5,279 nucleotides of DNA from Methanobacteriota archaeon. GTDB taxonomy: Archaea > Halobacteriota > Syntropharchaeia > DAOWMC01. A program made the position numbers and the translations under genes. Positions 5,184 to 5,279 of the stretch are shown piece by piece. The stretch covers positions 1 through 5,279 of the forward strand of contig DAOWMC010000098.1 of assembly GCA_030643285.1 (NCBI GenBank). The letters run 5' to 3'. Each line of letters starts with the position of its first letter. Positions within the stretch are counted from its first letter, which is position 1. The notes under the pieces were generated by a model. The model was not told the DNA's origin, did not search any database, and saw only the letters and a list, made by a program, of their open reading frames with translations.

Positions 5184-5279
5184 TTGGGAGGACAGTTGGG
5201 TGGAACACCCATATTGATTTTAAAAGAAGGCAGTGAACGAACAAAGGGAAGAGAAGCCCAGAACAGAAACATTTTAGCA
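5184..5279 (+). CDS. thsA: Thermosome subunit (group II chaperonin), 5' end only
   Basis: The first 32 residues of a thermosome subunit, cut by the window end. With TTG read as Met the protein begins MGGQLGGTPILILKEGSE, followed by RTKGREAQNRNILA. This matches the conserved N-terminus of archaeal thermosomes, in which a short flexible lead (often ending GGQPI or GGTPV) runs into ILKEG, R-G-x-x-A and NI-A before the equatorial domain. Thermosomes form double-ring ATP-dependent folding complexes in the cytosol and are usually heat-induced. The ATP-binding GDGTT motif lies beyond the window. The TTG start is chosen because of the well-spaced GAGGTGA and because it gives the usual N-terminal length. 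The gene has its own TATA promoter and is divergent from the FAD reductase. The subunit type (alpha, beta or gamma) cannot be told from 32 residues, so the symbol is a general one. Confidence 0.88.
   Translation, partial: MGGQLGGTPILILKEGSERTKGREAQNRNILA

Noticed and set aside
1..5279. Mobile elements, CRISPR arrays, tRNA or rRNA genes, toxin-antitoxin or defence systems
   Set aside because: No transposase or integrase, regularly spaced repeats, tRNA-like cloverleaf segments or defence-type domains were seen on either strand; nearly all sequence is accounted for by housekeeping genes.

Overview
The window looks like chromosomal DNA from an AT-rich archaeon of the methanogen/ANME-like part of the Euryarchaeota (Halobacteriota in current taxonomy). 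The support is a chain of archaeal hallmark genes: the archaeal-only Glu-tRNA(Gln) amidotransferase subunit GatD, a chromatin protein of the MC1 family, a geranylgeranyl-reductase-family flavoprotein of the kind used for archaeal lipids, and the first 32 codons of a thermosome (group II chaperonin) subunit. Archaeal TATA-type promoters and GAGGTGA-like ribosome binding sites agree with this. MC1 is known mainly from Methanosarcinales, Methanomicrobiales, their ANME relatives and haloarchaea. The AT-rich, non-acidic proteins argue against a haloarchaeon. I cannot name a genus.

Layout from left to right: (1) 1-1008, plus strand, the 3' part of a CNNM/CorC-type membrane protein gene (DUF21, two CBS domains, CorC_HlyC domain), cut by the window start. 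(2) Five minus-strand genes, given in their own 5'-to-3' order: FAD-dependent reductase (5058-4141), gatD (4116-2884), MC1 (2790-2482), biotin-protein ligase birA (2399-1599) and a metallo-beta-lactamase-fold hydrolase (1577-987). The reductase and gatD are 24 bases apart, and birA and the hydrolase 21 bases apart, so each pair is probably co-transcribed. MC1 sits between them with its own TATA box and ribosome binding site upstream and a hairpin plus T-tract downstream. (3) 5184-5279, plus strand, the start of a thermosome gene, divergent from the reductase across a 125-base intergenic region.

The window is housekeeping in character: information processing (GatD, MC1), protein folding (thermosome), cofactor attachment (BirA), lipid or isoprenoid reduction (the FAD protein) and ion or membrane homeostasis (CorC-like). 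I found no mobile element, CRISPR array, RNA gene, toxin-antitoxin or defence locus, and I do not claim a new multi-gene system. No gene-free stretch reaches 300 bases; the three real intergenic regions (2400-2481, 2791-2883, 5059-5183) hold promoter, terminator and repeat signals described below.

The points most worth a second look are the repeated AGAATT/ATTCT boxes around the thermosome promoter, the divergent MC1 protein (lysine-rich tail, shortened loop, loss of one conserved tryptophan), the short reductase with substituted signature residues, and the compact arrangements in which termination and initiation signals overlap neighbouring genes.
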